Below the pieces are notes generated by a model. It had not been told where the DNA came from. It was given only the letters and a program-made list of their open reading frames with translations, and did no database searches. From Aquanectria penicillioides (Eukaryota; Ascomycota; Sordariomycetes; Hypocreales; Nectriaceae): a DNA stretch of 64,000 bases. Below, one piece after another: positions 35,358-46,200 of this stretch. The first letter of the stretch is position 1. The number at the start of each line of letters is the position of its first letter. Made by a program: the position numbers and the translations under genes. The DNA lies in the NCBI GenBank assembly GCA_003415625.1, contig PYIU01000007.1, positions 2,542,001-2,606,000 on the forward strand. Reading direction: 5' to 3'.

Positions 35358-36888
35358 GCCAGCAGCAGATAAAAGAGAAGTGCTTAGTATTAGCAACGTT
35401 TCAAAATCTGCAAACTGAGTTGGGTGCCATACCACCTCGGACGGCTGGCTCGTTCCGTTGCTTACCCCCATCGATAAGAATTGTTCCCATCCAGAACTTC
35501 CATCCACATAATCACTCAATAGACTCGATACTATAGTTACATTGTCACTCAAGCTCCCGCTGCGTTGTCACTCACGAGGCTGTCAGACAACGGCTGCTTG
35601 CCGCGCGCTGACATCGAGGCTCGGCAAGTAGTTTCCGTCCAAGCGAATATTCCGTCTTTTCGTTTCCTGAGACAAGTTTACAATACGTGTCAAGTCAAAG
35701 CTCCTCAAACAGCTGGATCACAGGAATGTCAGGCATCTGACATTGTGGACACCTCGGTTCCGTTTTCGAGCCTTCATCCGCTGAATCGAGGAGGAAGGCC
35801 AGGCATTGCCAAAATCAGCACTTGACCTTGTTCACAATTGGGATGCTCTCCTGCCCAATGAATAACGGCGTAGATGCTGAAGTAGTTGGTGAGATACTAC
35901 GACGACCTCTAGTGCTTCGTTGCTCACCCCACGAAAGAAGCAAACAGTTCTGTATGCAGCTCTCGCATAATCACACCAAGACGTTACAAATTCACATCAC
36001 TTCTAGTATGGGTGTGGTACGTTTCCTGAACATGACGTACCAGTGCCAAGCCTTAGTGACACTAATTAATGTCAAATTCTTGGTTTAGGCCCATAAGCCA
36101 AATCACATTCAGATAGCTAAGTTGTGATCGAGCTCTGTGCTTGGCCATATCTAAATGTAATAGCGTCCTGGACCATTACAGGTTCAAAAGTTATTTTCTT
36201 AAAACAAGGAATTGCTATGCGGGTTGGATCCGAAAACATGTCCTACACTGGTCCAAACAATGGTTCCCAGCAAGCGCTGACGAATCCATGCCAGGGTCCT
36301 TTGAGTAGATCGGGGGCTGTCCTTGCAAGCAAAGATCCATCTCCGACAAGGGAAGCTCTGTCCACCAGCTGCGCCGGAGACGGGAGGCGATGCTGGGCGA
36401 AAGCCGACAGTGCTGATCTACGCTGCCATATTTGGAACAGCGGCTCACGATAAATCGTCTCGGCCGATGACACGGCGCACGGAGCTATCGTCTTCCGCGC
36501 CAACGGCTTTTGCCTGGCGAGCTAGCTTGGGGCGGAGCAAGACAGGCGTCGCCATCACCTACCACCATCCTTCAGAATCATCAACAATGTCAATTTGTCA
36601 TGTCAAAGCGCGGCTGACGGTCCCTGGCACGCCTCCGGCTTTCCGCGCTCTGACACACCAGCAGAGTCCGTCGCCGTGCGACGACTGACTGCCGGCCAAC
36701 GGTCACCGGCCCGCGCACCGTTGTGTGGTGTCCGGGAGGGTGACTTAACGCTCGGCTAGAAGGTGCCAATTACCACGGGCGCAGTGAGAGCCGTATGGAT
36801 CGGTGCCGACCTTGTGGACCATCTGCGGCTCCAATAACAGCGAGTGCTCCGCCCAAAGTATTCCAGGGCCATTCATCTGGTCCTATTG

Positions 36889-36911
36889 GTTTGGTTTGGT
36901 TTGGTTTGGTG
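36889..36911. repeat. (GGTTT)n pentanucleotide repeat
   Basis: Four full TTTGG units followed by TGGTGGTGG. Confidence 0.7.
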
Positions 36912-37368
36912 GTGGTGGAGCGCCGAGCTAGACACTATTATGTGTGTCAGGCCAAATTCGAGAGCCGCATGTCTGAGAGGCGGCGCCGCACAAGGCCCAA
37001 AATCTCGCGTCAGCTTTCCCAGCGCTGGCAATGTGTAAGCGATGGTTGGGCTAGACGAAATCCAAGCTTCAAGGGTTTGCCATGCCGATATGAGACGGGG
37101 GAGACAACTAAATTGGCCGTCCACGTCGATCTGAGACTGACACATATATAGTGCCCATCTTCGAGACGACTTCCAGGCCAGTCTCCTCTCCAGACTTGTC
37201 TCGGCATTCTCTTTTCAGTATATGCATACTGCGTCTGGATCAAAAACTGTCAATCTCCGAGAAGCCGTTTGGTTGTGTACACAACCGTTGCTCCGACTCA
37301 TTGACCCTTTCTTGTCCCACCATTCAGCTCTCCCTACCTTCTTGCCGTCCTCCCATCCACAACTCACA

Positions 37369-38774
37369 ATGGCAGCCTCAACTTCTGTGGCCAGCTTGGC
37401 CAACGACATCGAGAAGTCCACCATGACCGATTCCACTTCGTCCCAAAAGCCATACCTCCTCTTCTCCGCGGCTCCCATCGATGGCCACACTCTCCCTACG
37501 TCAAGGGTGGCCACCGAGCTGATCAAGCGTGGCTGGGAAATCACCTTTATCGGCGGGGAGCAGTTTGGTGACTTGATCAATGGCATCGGCGCCGACTTCG
37601 TGCCTATCCCCAACGCCCTAACTCCAGCCATCATGGAGGAGCGAAGCGCTATTCCTGCCGGCATGCCTCGTCTCATGTACGACATGAAGCACGTATTCTA
37701 TGGCCGCACCCCAGAGCGTTGGGAGGTTATGAAGTCGCAGCTCGAGCGTCTCCGTGCTGAGATGCCCGGCCGCGAGATCATCATCATCACCGAGACTCTC
37801 TTCATGGGCGCCAACCCTCTCATCCTCGGTGCCCCCCTCCCAAGGGCTTCGACGTTCGGCCCAAGGTCATTGGTTTTCATGCCGTGCCGTATATTGGCAC
37901 GAGTGTTGACACTGGCCCAATGGGCCCCGGTCTGCCCCCTGACTCGACAGAGTCTGGTCGTGCTCGAAACCAGCTTCTGAACCAGATGATGGTTATGGGA
38001 CCCTTCGCCGAGATCATCGCCGCCCAGGACAAGATGTTCAAGGAGCTTAGTTGCACCAAAGAGCTCACCCCCGAGGTGCCGTTCCATCACTGGATGTTGA
38101 TGCACGACACCGTGCTGCAAGTGTGCCCTCCCAGCGTCGAGTACCCGCGATCCGATATTCCTTCCCATGTCAGGTTCACCGGATGCCCGACCCCAAAGCC
38201 CATCGCCTCCGACTACAAGTATCCCGAGTGGTGGGAGGAGGTGACCCGTGGCGACCGCAAGGTCGTGACGGTGACACAGGGCACTGTGGCCAACGAGTAT
38301 ACCGACCTCTTGATCCCTACGATCAAGGCTCTTGCCAACCGAGACGACATTCTCGTCGTAGCCATCCTCGGCCACCGCGGCGTGAGTCTACCCGACGACG
38401 TTGCCATCCCTGACAACACCCGAGTCATCGACTACCTCCCCTACGACGCCGTCCTCCCCTACAGCTCGGCGTTTGTGATGAACGCTGGGTACGGCGGCTT
38501 CCTCCACGGCGTGGTCAATGGCGTCCCGATGGTGCTAGCGGGAGAGACTGAGGACAAGCCGGAGATTGCGATGCGAGGCGCGTGGAGCGGCGTGGCGGTT
38601 AACCTGCGGACGGGCAGACCAAGTGTCGCAGCGGTGCGAGCCGGAGTGGAACAAGTGCTCAACGACCAAAGCTTCAAGACGCGCGTGGAGGAGATCCGAA
38701 AGGAAAACGAGGCGCTCGGCATTTATGACATCGTGGAGGAGGAGATCTCAGCCATCAGCAGCGTCAGGGTTTGA
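37369..38774 (+). CDS. UDP-glycosyltransferase (GT1 fold), one-base frame loss
   Basis: Predicted GT-B glycosyltransferase that would transfer a sugar from a nucleotide donor to a small lipophilic acceptor; likely cytosolic, no signal peptide. About 468 aa and intronless. The N-terminal domain has LLFSAAPIDGHTLP (the acceptor-side His-containing loop), RGWEITFIGGEQFG and MEERSAIPAGMPRL. The C-terminal donor domain has VVTVTQGTVANEYTDL, DNTRVIDYLPYDAVLPYSSA, then a signature-like block NAGYGGFLHGVVNGVPM with AGETEDKPE. The frame slips at 37840-37841: after CTC the proline codon has two bases before AAG GGC TTC, within a C-rich run. Frames on both sides continue conserved sequence, so one C is probably missing from the assembly. 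ATG 37369 is preferred (ACAATGG). It is similar in style to macrolide/rebeccamycin-type bacterial enzymes found in fungi; the acceptor is unknown. Confidence 0.85.
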
Positions 38775-39358
38775 TTTGGCTTCCTGTTGCCCAAGGGGGC
38801 AAATGCATAAGTGGATCAGTAAGCGATGCGAATGATTGCCTTCTTTTTGTTTTCTTTTTTTGGTCCTCCTTTATTTGGACATTTTAGACGAGCGAGTGTA
38901 TGCCACTGGTTAAACATGATGAAAATGACAATACCTTTTCTAATCATTCTTCTCTCCACTTCATCGCCGCCTGGGCTCCGTGTCCGGAGCCTGTTAAATA
39001 GCCGGAGCTGAGTAAGGCATATATATCTCACCACACCACACCAGTGAATAGTCGCTAGATGCTACCGTTCATGCTGACAGGCAACCCCAGCAAAGGTGTC
39101 AGATTACATCACAGGACCGGTTATGACGAATCAATTGAATGCAATTTTCTAGGAATGGTATGAACTTTCGACTCTAGCCAACCTTGACCTGCGTCAGATT
39201 CAGTTTTCGTGAGGGGGTTCTCCTGCAGTATTGGTGTCGATATATATACGCCTTGTGCTGACCTAGTTTCCTCGCCTCATTTCTTCACCTACATTATGGA
39301 AACACATATTCTACCTCATCAGCCTTCGAGCCAGTGAACGTACGCAAAATCAAAAGCA
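38775..39358. other. spacer with promoter of the PaxU-like gene
   Basis: 584-bp spacer. It holds the terminator of the glycosyltransferase and, at 39,239-39,249, a TATATATA element about 115 bp before the next ATG. No gene is seen. Confidence 0.55.
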
Positions 39359-40231
39359 ATGGCATCTACAAGCAACAACACACCGGGAACATCCGACCCA
39401 TCGAAGGCACAGAAGCCATTATCCTTCATGGATGCTCTTAGCCCCATAGTCGCGTACTATGACCCTAGCCCTTCGGTAGCATCGGATGCCTCTAAAGGCC
39501 CGCGGTTGACAATAGTGTTCGCATGGATGAATTCTCGAGATGCGCATGTGGCCAAGTATATTTCAGAGCACCGCGCCATGTTTCCTGGATCGCGAATCCT
39601 CCTGATCCGATCTCCGGGATATTTCTTCATGCGGGGCAATCTTCGCAGACGGGAACTAAAGGTTGCGATGCCCATTTTGAAGGAGATATCTGCCACGGCA
39701 GGAGTCGAGGACCAAGAGCCGCAGGTTATGATGCATGTCTTCTCGAATGGCGGAGTTGCCTCAGCTGGAACGCTCTTGGACATGTGGACTTCCGAATTAG
39801 ATGACGGCCAACAAGTCCCAAAGTTCGTCTCCTTCATGGACTCATGCCCGGGATACTGGACCTATCGGGGAAACTACCACGCTACTACAATGGGAATGCC
39901 CTTGTGGGCCTCGCCAATCTTTCACGTTTTTATGGCCCTGTCTTGGTTGGTATGGCTCGGGTTGAGACGTCAAGGCCCGCAAGAGAACAATGCCGCTATT
40001 ATCAACGCACCAACCTACACGTCACGGGAAGTACGACGAACGTACGCGTATGGTACCGCTGATAAGACGGTAATGTGGAAGGATGTTGAGTCACACGCAA
40101 AGGAGGCTCAGGGAAAAGGTGTAGTCGTCAAGGTGGAGAGGTTCGAGGGGGGGCAGCACGTCTCGCATGTGAGAGTGGATGGCGATCGATATTGGGGGAT
40201 TTTCAGAGAAGCGTGGAACGGCAGTGAGTAA
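39359..40231 (+). CDS. PaxU-like DUF829/TMEM53 alpha/beta-hydrolase
   Basis: Intronless 290-aa protein of the DUF829 family (TMEM53; PaxU of indole-diterpene clusters), predicted alpha/beta-hydrolase fold. After a polar N-terminus come TIVFAWMNSRDAHVAKYI, FPGSRILLIRSPGYFF, and the nucleophile elbow HVFSNGGVASAGTLLD. FVSFMDSCPGYW and a hydrophobic segment FHVFMALSWLVWLGLRR (possible membrane contact) follow. Near the C-terminus are the YAYGTADKTVMW strand, which could carry the acidic residue, and EGGQHVSHVR, a plausible catalytic His. ATG at 39359; stop TAA at 40229. It lies 584 bp downstream of the glycosyltransferase on the same strand. No terpene cyclase, PKS or P450 is nearby, so a metabolic cluster is not shown. 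The biochemical role of the family is not settled. Confidence 0.85.
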   Translation: MASTSNNTPGTSDPSKAQKPLSFMDALSPIVAYYDPSPSVASDASKGPRLTIVFAWMNSRDAHVAKYISEHRAMFPGSRILLIRSPGYFFMRGNLRRRELKVAMPILKEISATAGVEDQEPQVMMHVFSNGGVASAGTLLDMWTSELDDGQQVPKFVSFMDSCPGYWTYRGNYHATTMGMPLWASPIFHVFMALSWLVWLGLRRQGPQENNAAIINAPTYTSREVRRTYAYGTADKTVMWKDVESHAKEAQGKGVVVKVERFEGGQHVSHVRVDGDRYWGIFREAWNGSE

Positions 40232-40752
40232 GGTCAGGTCATCGGGGTTCGTCGTCGTCTATGTCCACAGCATAATCCCAAACCTCAGGCCATATCGATG
40301 GAAAGCAACTATGCTGACACATGTGTCGAGGCGAAGCGTTCCTAGATTGACACAATGTCTTGCTGATTATATTCGTTCCCTCATTGTCGAACCTTCGATA
40401 CTCGATAGCTAAATCGTCGATCCTGTCCCTCTTCCTCATTAGATCGGGGATGGTTTTTATATCCCCATATCATCCTCCTCTGTCTCCTTGAATGTCGTGA
40501 GCGTGTAACGTGGTTGTCGTAAAACAAAAGGCATAATCTCCAAACATGCCAGCTAAAAGCCCAGCCCGCCGACGTCAACCAGACTGGCCATAAACCTGCT
40601 GGCCCTAGTTGTCATCTCCTATACCAGATTGTTCAAAAAGTTGAGCCCAAAACGCCATTCAAAGACCCGCCCCAAACAACATGACTCCGCACAGCTAGAA
40701 TAAACCAGCCCGCTAACCTGAATACATCTTTCAACAGTGACAGTTCTCATTC
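40232..40752. other. convergent spacer
   Basis: 521 bp between the PaxU-like gene and the small Cys-rich gene, which converge. No gene or notable repeat is seen. Confidence 0.5.
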
Positions 40753-41070
40753 TCAAGTCTTTTGCTTCTTTCGTTCGCCAGTCCCACTATCTTGTTCCTC
40801 GGCGGCATTTCTCTTGGTGCCTTGTGCGAATAATGAGTCGTCTTCGAATGCTAATGATTCATCGAGGTCGCCAATACCTTCGTCCTCTTCGGCGCAGGTT
40901 TGACACTCTTGGTCAAAGTCGTGTTCCTCAACCATAACACCGCGAGAGCACTCTCCGAAGCAGCCCTTGTTCTTTGCCTCGAGACAGGAGAGCTCCTGTG
41001 ACAGTTCGGTCCATGTTTGCGCATCGCCACAACGGGTGCATGAGCCTGCGAAAACGACCATGCGACACAT
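40753..41070 (-). CDS. small Cys-rich protein, MC-start type
   Basis: Frame of 105 aa, no recognised domain. It begins MCRMVVFAGSCTRCGD, continues with SCLEAKNKGCFGECSRGV and later CQTCAEEDEG, then an acidic stretch and a basic end (KRNAAEE...GERKKQKT). The Cys pattern (C-x2-C, C-x3-C, C-x2-C) suggests a small metal-binding fold, and the KKQK end could be a nuclear signal. No signal peptide. ATG at 41068-41070. It resembles two other tiny MC-start proteins at 59252 and 60883. Likely a fungal-specific hypothetical; function unknown. Confidence 0.6.
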   Translation of the reverse strand: MCRMVVFAGSCTRCGDAQTWTELSQELSCLEAKNKGCFGECSRGVMVEEHDFDQECQTCAEEDEGIGDLDESLAFEDDSLFAQGTKRNAAEEQDSGTGERKKQKT

Positions 41071-44000
41071 GACGGGATGGATGTTGGCGGTTCCAGCCCG
41101 CTAGCGCGATCGTGATGTGATGGAGTGCTTGGAAGCAAAAGATGTCGTTGGTGAGAGAAGCAGGTGAATTCGGAGGCTACGGAAGCGAATATCAGTGCAA
41201 TCTAAAATCTAAACGGATAAGCGTTAATAAGTGGGCAGGCGGTAGGGACCCCGGAGGATCATGAGAGTCGCCGGGGGGCAAAGACGACGAACCTGTCGCG
41301 AATCTGAGTGGAACCAAATGAGTTCGCAAAAAGAAAGAGATGGATGGGTCTTGCTTCTTATTTTGAGCGGGGAGGAATTTCCACGGTTTGTCTCAGTCGA
41401 GGAGTAATGCCGAAGGCCGATACCGAATTGATTACGGGCCCCCGCGCAAGTGGTGAGTGTCGCCAATTCAGAGCTGGGAGCGGGAAGACGGGAGTGAGAG
41501 GAGAAGGAGGCAGAAAGCTTTGACGCAGCGATGGAGGGAAAGGGTCGGCAGATTGCAATGTAGAGCAAAGGGAAGCCAAGGCCCAATCGATGGCGACAAC
41601 ACAACTAGACCGGCTTGCTGTAGGAGCAAAAGCGAAGCAGATCCAGACCCTGGCCCAAGATTTCGTGTCACCCGCCAGCAGCACCCGTCGGCCCACGAAC
41701 GAACACGACGACGTCCGTTGCTATAGCCGAGTTCTATCACCTATCATATTTTTTTGGGTTGGGTCGGGCAGAGGTGGAGAGGGCCGCAGGAGAGTGGGAG
41801 AATATCCTGTTTTGCCGCGTTTCCTGTCTTGACTGATGGCGCTTGGATTGACGCCAACGAGGGGCAGGATACGAATGGACAAGGGCGAAATGGCTGCTGC
41901 GAGCTACAAGGTGCTAGGTATTGTATACTGCTTGCTCGCAGGAGGAATGACTGTCGTGGGGAATCGTACAGGACTGTGCTGCAGGTCGTAGCTGAGTGGG
42001 GTGAGAGACCGTCTGAGTTGAGGTGCCTTGGTTTTTTTTTGAGACAACAAGGCGCAGTACCAGTAGATGCCGTGGACAGGTCCCAGATTTCGTTGATAAA
42101 TGGTTGGCAGAATGAGATGTGTGGCGCCAGATCGATCGATGATGATGCCTGAGAGCCAGGTATATTGGAAAAGGAAGCCTGAGAGATTTACGAGCCAGAT
42201 TTGATGGCGCTGTTGAGATGTGATGAGTGAAGTTAAGAGGGATAATTCGCCGATGGATCCGTCGGAAAAATGTCGACAAGCAGAAGAGAAGGAGGGAAGG
42301 AAGGAAGCAGGGAATGAGCCTCAGGAAACAAGGACAAGGAAGGAACCAAGGGCACCAGGTCGCAAGGGCACAAGGAAGGAGGAAAGAGATGACACCGTGA
42401 ACGGGGACAGGTACGGGCTTGTCAACGTCGCCCACTCAAACTTCACCCTGCGCTCGCATCACAACCACTCAACTAGGTACCAATCTTGGACGGGCGTCCG
42501 TGTAGAAACCGTGAGCCACGAGCCTCGAGCCGGGAGGGTACCAAATGGCCTCACCCACGGGGGTCCCCCCTCCTGGACTCCCTCAGGTCCCAAGCACCAT
42601 ATGCACCATCCGCAGCACGGCAAAGTAAACCACGTCGACCCCGTCCAGATACGGTAACGGCATCAGGCCAATCCTCGTAGCGCCCATGCGTGGCTTTCGG
42701 AGCATCCCCACTAGCCACTGCACCAGAGCAGTAGCCTCCGCGTCCGCCCCATCCACCTGCTGCCCTCGTCACTGGCTCTGCCGTCACCAATTAATGCGAC
42801 CTGGGGGCTCCCTCCTCGTGTCCTTCTCAGCTCAAGCTTTTCTTTCAGCTGTGCTCAGCAGCTGAGCGTGGCACAGAGAGAGGATGGGGGAGCCCGGTAT
42901 TCATACGCCAATGATGTCTTACGGACCTGGCAGGCAGCACTACGGAAGGTAGCACAATGCTCAAGCATCCTTGCTGGCCCTGGCCATAAGATTCCCGCCG
43001 GGCCCGAAGTCAAGCTATCGCCACTTGATGGACAATGGCACACTCTCCGCTCTCTAGCAACACCAGAATCAACCCAGTCTTCCCACTTCCAGCAAATCGC
43101 CGTCCCGCCTCGTTTACGCCAACCAAATCCGCCCTCGGCCCGTGGTCCAGCCCCCGTCCGGGCGCGCCCCGACGGCCGCCAACTAAGCCGATCCGCAGTG
43201 GAATCCAAGTCGGCAAAGCTCACTACCTGTCGGCTCCATGAGCTGATTCCCCCACAGACCACTGTTCCAGACTGACTAGGTATCCCTCTTCCTACCTTCT
43301 AGTGATAAAAGGCCATCGTCGTAATTTGTTTTGACAAATTGAGGATCACATCGTCGTTGAAACAAGCATGAAAAACAAGCTCCCCTTGGGTTCTGTTTCA
43401 TGCGCCCACAGCAGTGCAGGGAGTAAAAATGCAGAGGTCAGCAGCAACAACGGCCTGTGCTGCTTGAGCCGATCAGATCTGCCCTGTCTGCATTGCATAT
43501 GCATCCTGCCCTGTTCTTCATCATGATACCATCCACTCCCTCCACTCACCAGACGCCTCGCTCTCACCCTCACCCGCTGTCCCGCTCATCCAGTCGCTCA
43601 ACAGAAGGCCAAAAATCCACGCCGAGGCAGCGCCCATTTTGGGAACGAGGCACCTGCAAAGATGACATATGCCTAGAATGCAATGGGTAGAATGCTCGTC
43701 CTCTTTACGCATTCAGCTACCAAGCCTGACGGCTAAACGTCCCTCTATAACCTATCCGGCATGTTTGGCGCCCCCTCTCATCATTTGGCAGTCGCGGCCC
43801 CGGAACATAGACGCCGTCCTGATGCGACGCCCTCCGCTAGCTCAGCGGTCTCGATCTTCTCAGGCCAACCTCAAAGCTTAGGCATAAGCTTAGCGTTTTG
43901 CTGGCGCTCTCCCCTGGTGGGGTTACCGGGAACTTTCACGTCGGGGCACCTGGCAAAGAGGATGCAACACTTGTGGTTGGTTGGGACCGGAATTATCCAA

Positions 44001-44468
44001 TGATAAAACGCAGTGCCGTCTCGACTTTGAGAAACAACTCATTACACTCTCAGCTCCAAAATACGATGGTTACATGGTTCGGCTGAACTAGATACTCCTT
44101 GTCGAAGATGAGACAAGAGCGTAGCCAGAGGATTTTCAGGTGAAACGCATCAACACCAAGGCTAAAGAGGCTAGGTATCGCATGCACCCTTATATCTACA
44201 CTTTGGCGTCTTCAATCATTCAATCGTTCTACTGGGTTGAAAATTGCTAGGATGAGTTCGTGGACATTACAAGTCATATCACATCGCAGGGATGCGGCGT
44301 TGCGCGGCCTGTCGATCAAGCTACGTGCAAGCTGACATAAAGCGGTAGTGGCAATCACCAGAACACGGATGGAGTACCAAATAGTAGATCCTGGCTCATC
44401 ATAGCACAAGGGCTCGTCCAGTCCTCTGCGCCTTAATTACAAGGGAAGTTTCCGGTCCTTCCTTCACC
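41071..44468. other. gene-poor stretch
   Basis: 3.4 kb without a supported gene. Overlapping frames on both strands at 41.2-41.7 kb and at 42,855-43,275 (about 135 codons each) have biased, unfolded-looking content. Purine-rich GGAAGGAAGG text at ~42,290-42,390 is notable. The right end is mixed spacer upstream of the pseudogene's 3' end. Confidence 0.5.
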
Positions 44469-46200
44469 TCAAACATTATTGTCCCAATTGGTATGAGCCT
44501 CGTCGCCACTGCAAACAGGCAACCAGACAAGGCTAGAAGCTCGAATGTTTACGTCGCTGAGACGTGCCAGCATATCGTTGCTGTTCAAGTCGGTTTGATT
44601 TGGTCGCTTGCCATTCTTGCGGCCGTTCATCAACCAAGTATTGACACCACTGCAGTCATAAATTGTCAGCATTTTCCTGATGATCAGATAATCACGGCTC
44701 AACTCACGCGATAACAAGGTCTTCTTGGGTGACCCCTCCCCATTTGGTGCCATCAAGTTCATCCAGACCAGGAGGCGCAGTAAAGTCGCGGCACTTGTAG
44801 CCCGTCAATGGATCATCCCAAACGCAGTGTTCACTGCCATATGTTCCCATCAAATAAAATCCTTGCTCTTCATTCTCATATTGCATACACCAGAAGGTAG
44901 CACAAGAAGGGAGGTGAGAGGCACGCTTCTCGGAGCAACTCTTCCCTGTCGCCACGAGGCCAATACATCTAGTTAGTAAAGCCAGTTTACATCACTGTTA
45001 AGAGGCATGTTTTTGTTTGCATCTAGAGTTGCAGTCAACTTACAAGGGAGTAACTTCAGAAGAAACGACAGGCCAAGTATAAGAATCAGCTGTCCGTAGA
45101 TGGCCTTCTTAATCTGCGCGTCAAGCTCTTAGACCGAAAGGAGGCTTAGGTCGGCTCCAGCAAATTTTCCATTTGAAAGAAGCTTTTTCAGCATGTCTAA
45201 GTTATCATTGAGGGAGCGCATCGGCAGACGAATGCCACATCTCCACCATGGCGCTGACTCTTTCCTCCAGTGTGTTTTGCGAGGTCAACTTCGTACCGCT
45301 TTTGAACGTCGAACGCATCAGCCATGTTCAATTAGAATAATTTTGCATCTTGAAGTTTGCTTACGCTCGGGTGGCATCCTTGGTGATTGTGGCACCTGTG
45401 CTAATCAAGTCCTTGGGAAGACCCTCCAAGACCGCGAGGCTATCGCCACCGCCGAAATAGTCCATCTTCTTGAACACTAAGCAAATTGCCGTTATGTTAG
45501 CATGTCGCCGATTAAAGAATTGTAGCGCTGCTTCTCGCCTGTCTTCCACATTGGAGCAGCAACAGCAGCATACCCCATTGTAACCATGTCAAGAATGAGA
45601 GTAAGGCCCAAGCCCTCATTGGGAATGGGGGCAAACTTGTCGGAGAAGGTGCTCATATCCCCGATGACGGATTAAGCCAACCTTGAGTGTTGGTCATACC
45701 AATTCCAAATGATCTACGATGTTTGTAAATTCATCACCCTTTCACTCTGCGCATAAACAGTGCCGTGCGTTGTTCAACTGAACGAAGGAGTTGAGAAGCA
45801 GATAGCCCCCAGGTCCGCCAGCGGAAGCGCATTGCTCAAGAAATTCGTCGCAGCCGTTGCGTTCGACGAGGGTGTCGCACTTCATAGCAGAGGGTACGCC
45901 AACATACTTGGCGATCTGGTGTTGAGCATGTTTGCAAACATAGGATTCGGACGCGACGGAAGGTTCCCTCACGTATTCAGAGAAGGTGAGCTTTGTTCCG
46001 GTTCCCACCTCACCAAAGAATCGCTCCGAGCCAGTGCCGCTGGCATCAAGCCACGAATTGCGGGCATCTTCGGAAACATTGTCGGTTTGGCAATCGCTCC
46101 ATCGCTTGTCGTCGTCGACTTCTGTGACTTCGGCGAGCTCTTCGGGAAGTGAAAGTCGAGCTCTTTCATATGTATCCCAACTCAGAAATGTCTGTAGATT
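44469..46200 (-). pseudogene. decayed C-terminal part of a subgroup C GH18 chitinase (killer-toxin-like) gene
   Basis: On the minus strand, separate blocks in different frames match the region downstream of the catalytic domain in fungal subgroup C chitinases, which are related to yeast killer-toxin subunits. In order: 46,200-45,750 (WDTYERARLSLPEELAEV, LTFSEYVREPS, AMKCDTLVERNGCDEFLEQC, GGYLLLNSFVQLNN); 45,665-45,540 (FSDKFAPIPNEGLGLTLILD); 45,480-45,365 (VFKKMDYFGGGDSLAV); ~45,270-45,030; and 44,955-44,469 (DELDGTKWGGVTQEDLVIAG, GVNTWLMNGRKNG, SLVWLPVCSGDEAHTNW). Breaks include a TGA at 45205-45207 followed by a frame change, a TAA at 45129-45131 inside an otherwise conserved helix, and a lost intron donor near 45,540. 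No signal peptide, LysM, chitin-binding or GH18 catalytic motif (DxxDxDxE) is found upstream. It is probably a truncated relic; a heavily misassembled gene is less likely. Confidence 0.72.

Larger units (their letters stand above)
34571..37368. other. divergent intergenic region, no gene supported
   Basis: Between the protease (minus) and the glycosyltransferase (plus). 34.6-36.2 kb is AT-richer with stops in all frames, includes A20 at 35338-35357, and may be decayed sequence. A (TTTGG)n block lies at 36,889-36,911. An ACATATATAG element at 37,140, 229 bp before the glycosyltransferase ATG, may act as a TATA box. Confidence 0.5.

Noticed and set aside
42855..43275. Pair of ~135-codon frames on opposite strands
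   Set aside because: Mutual shadows in GC-rich DNA. Neither shows family content.
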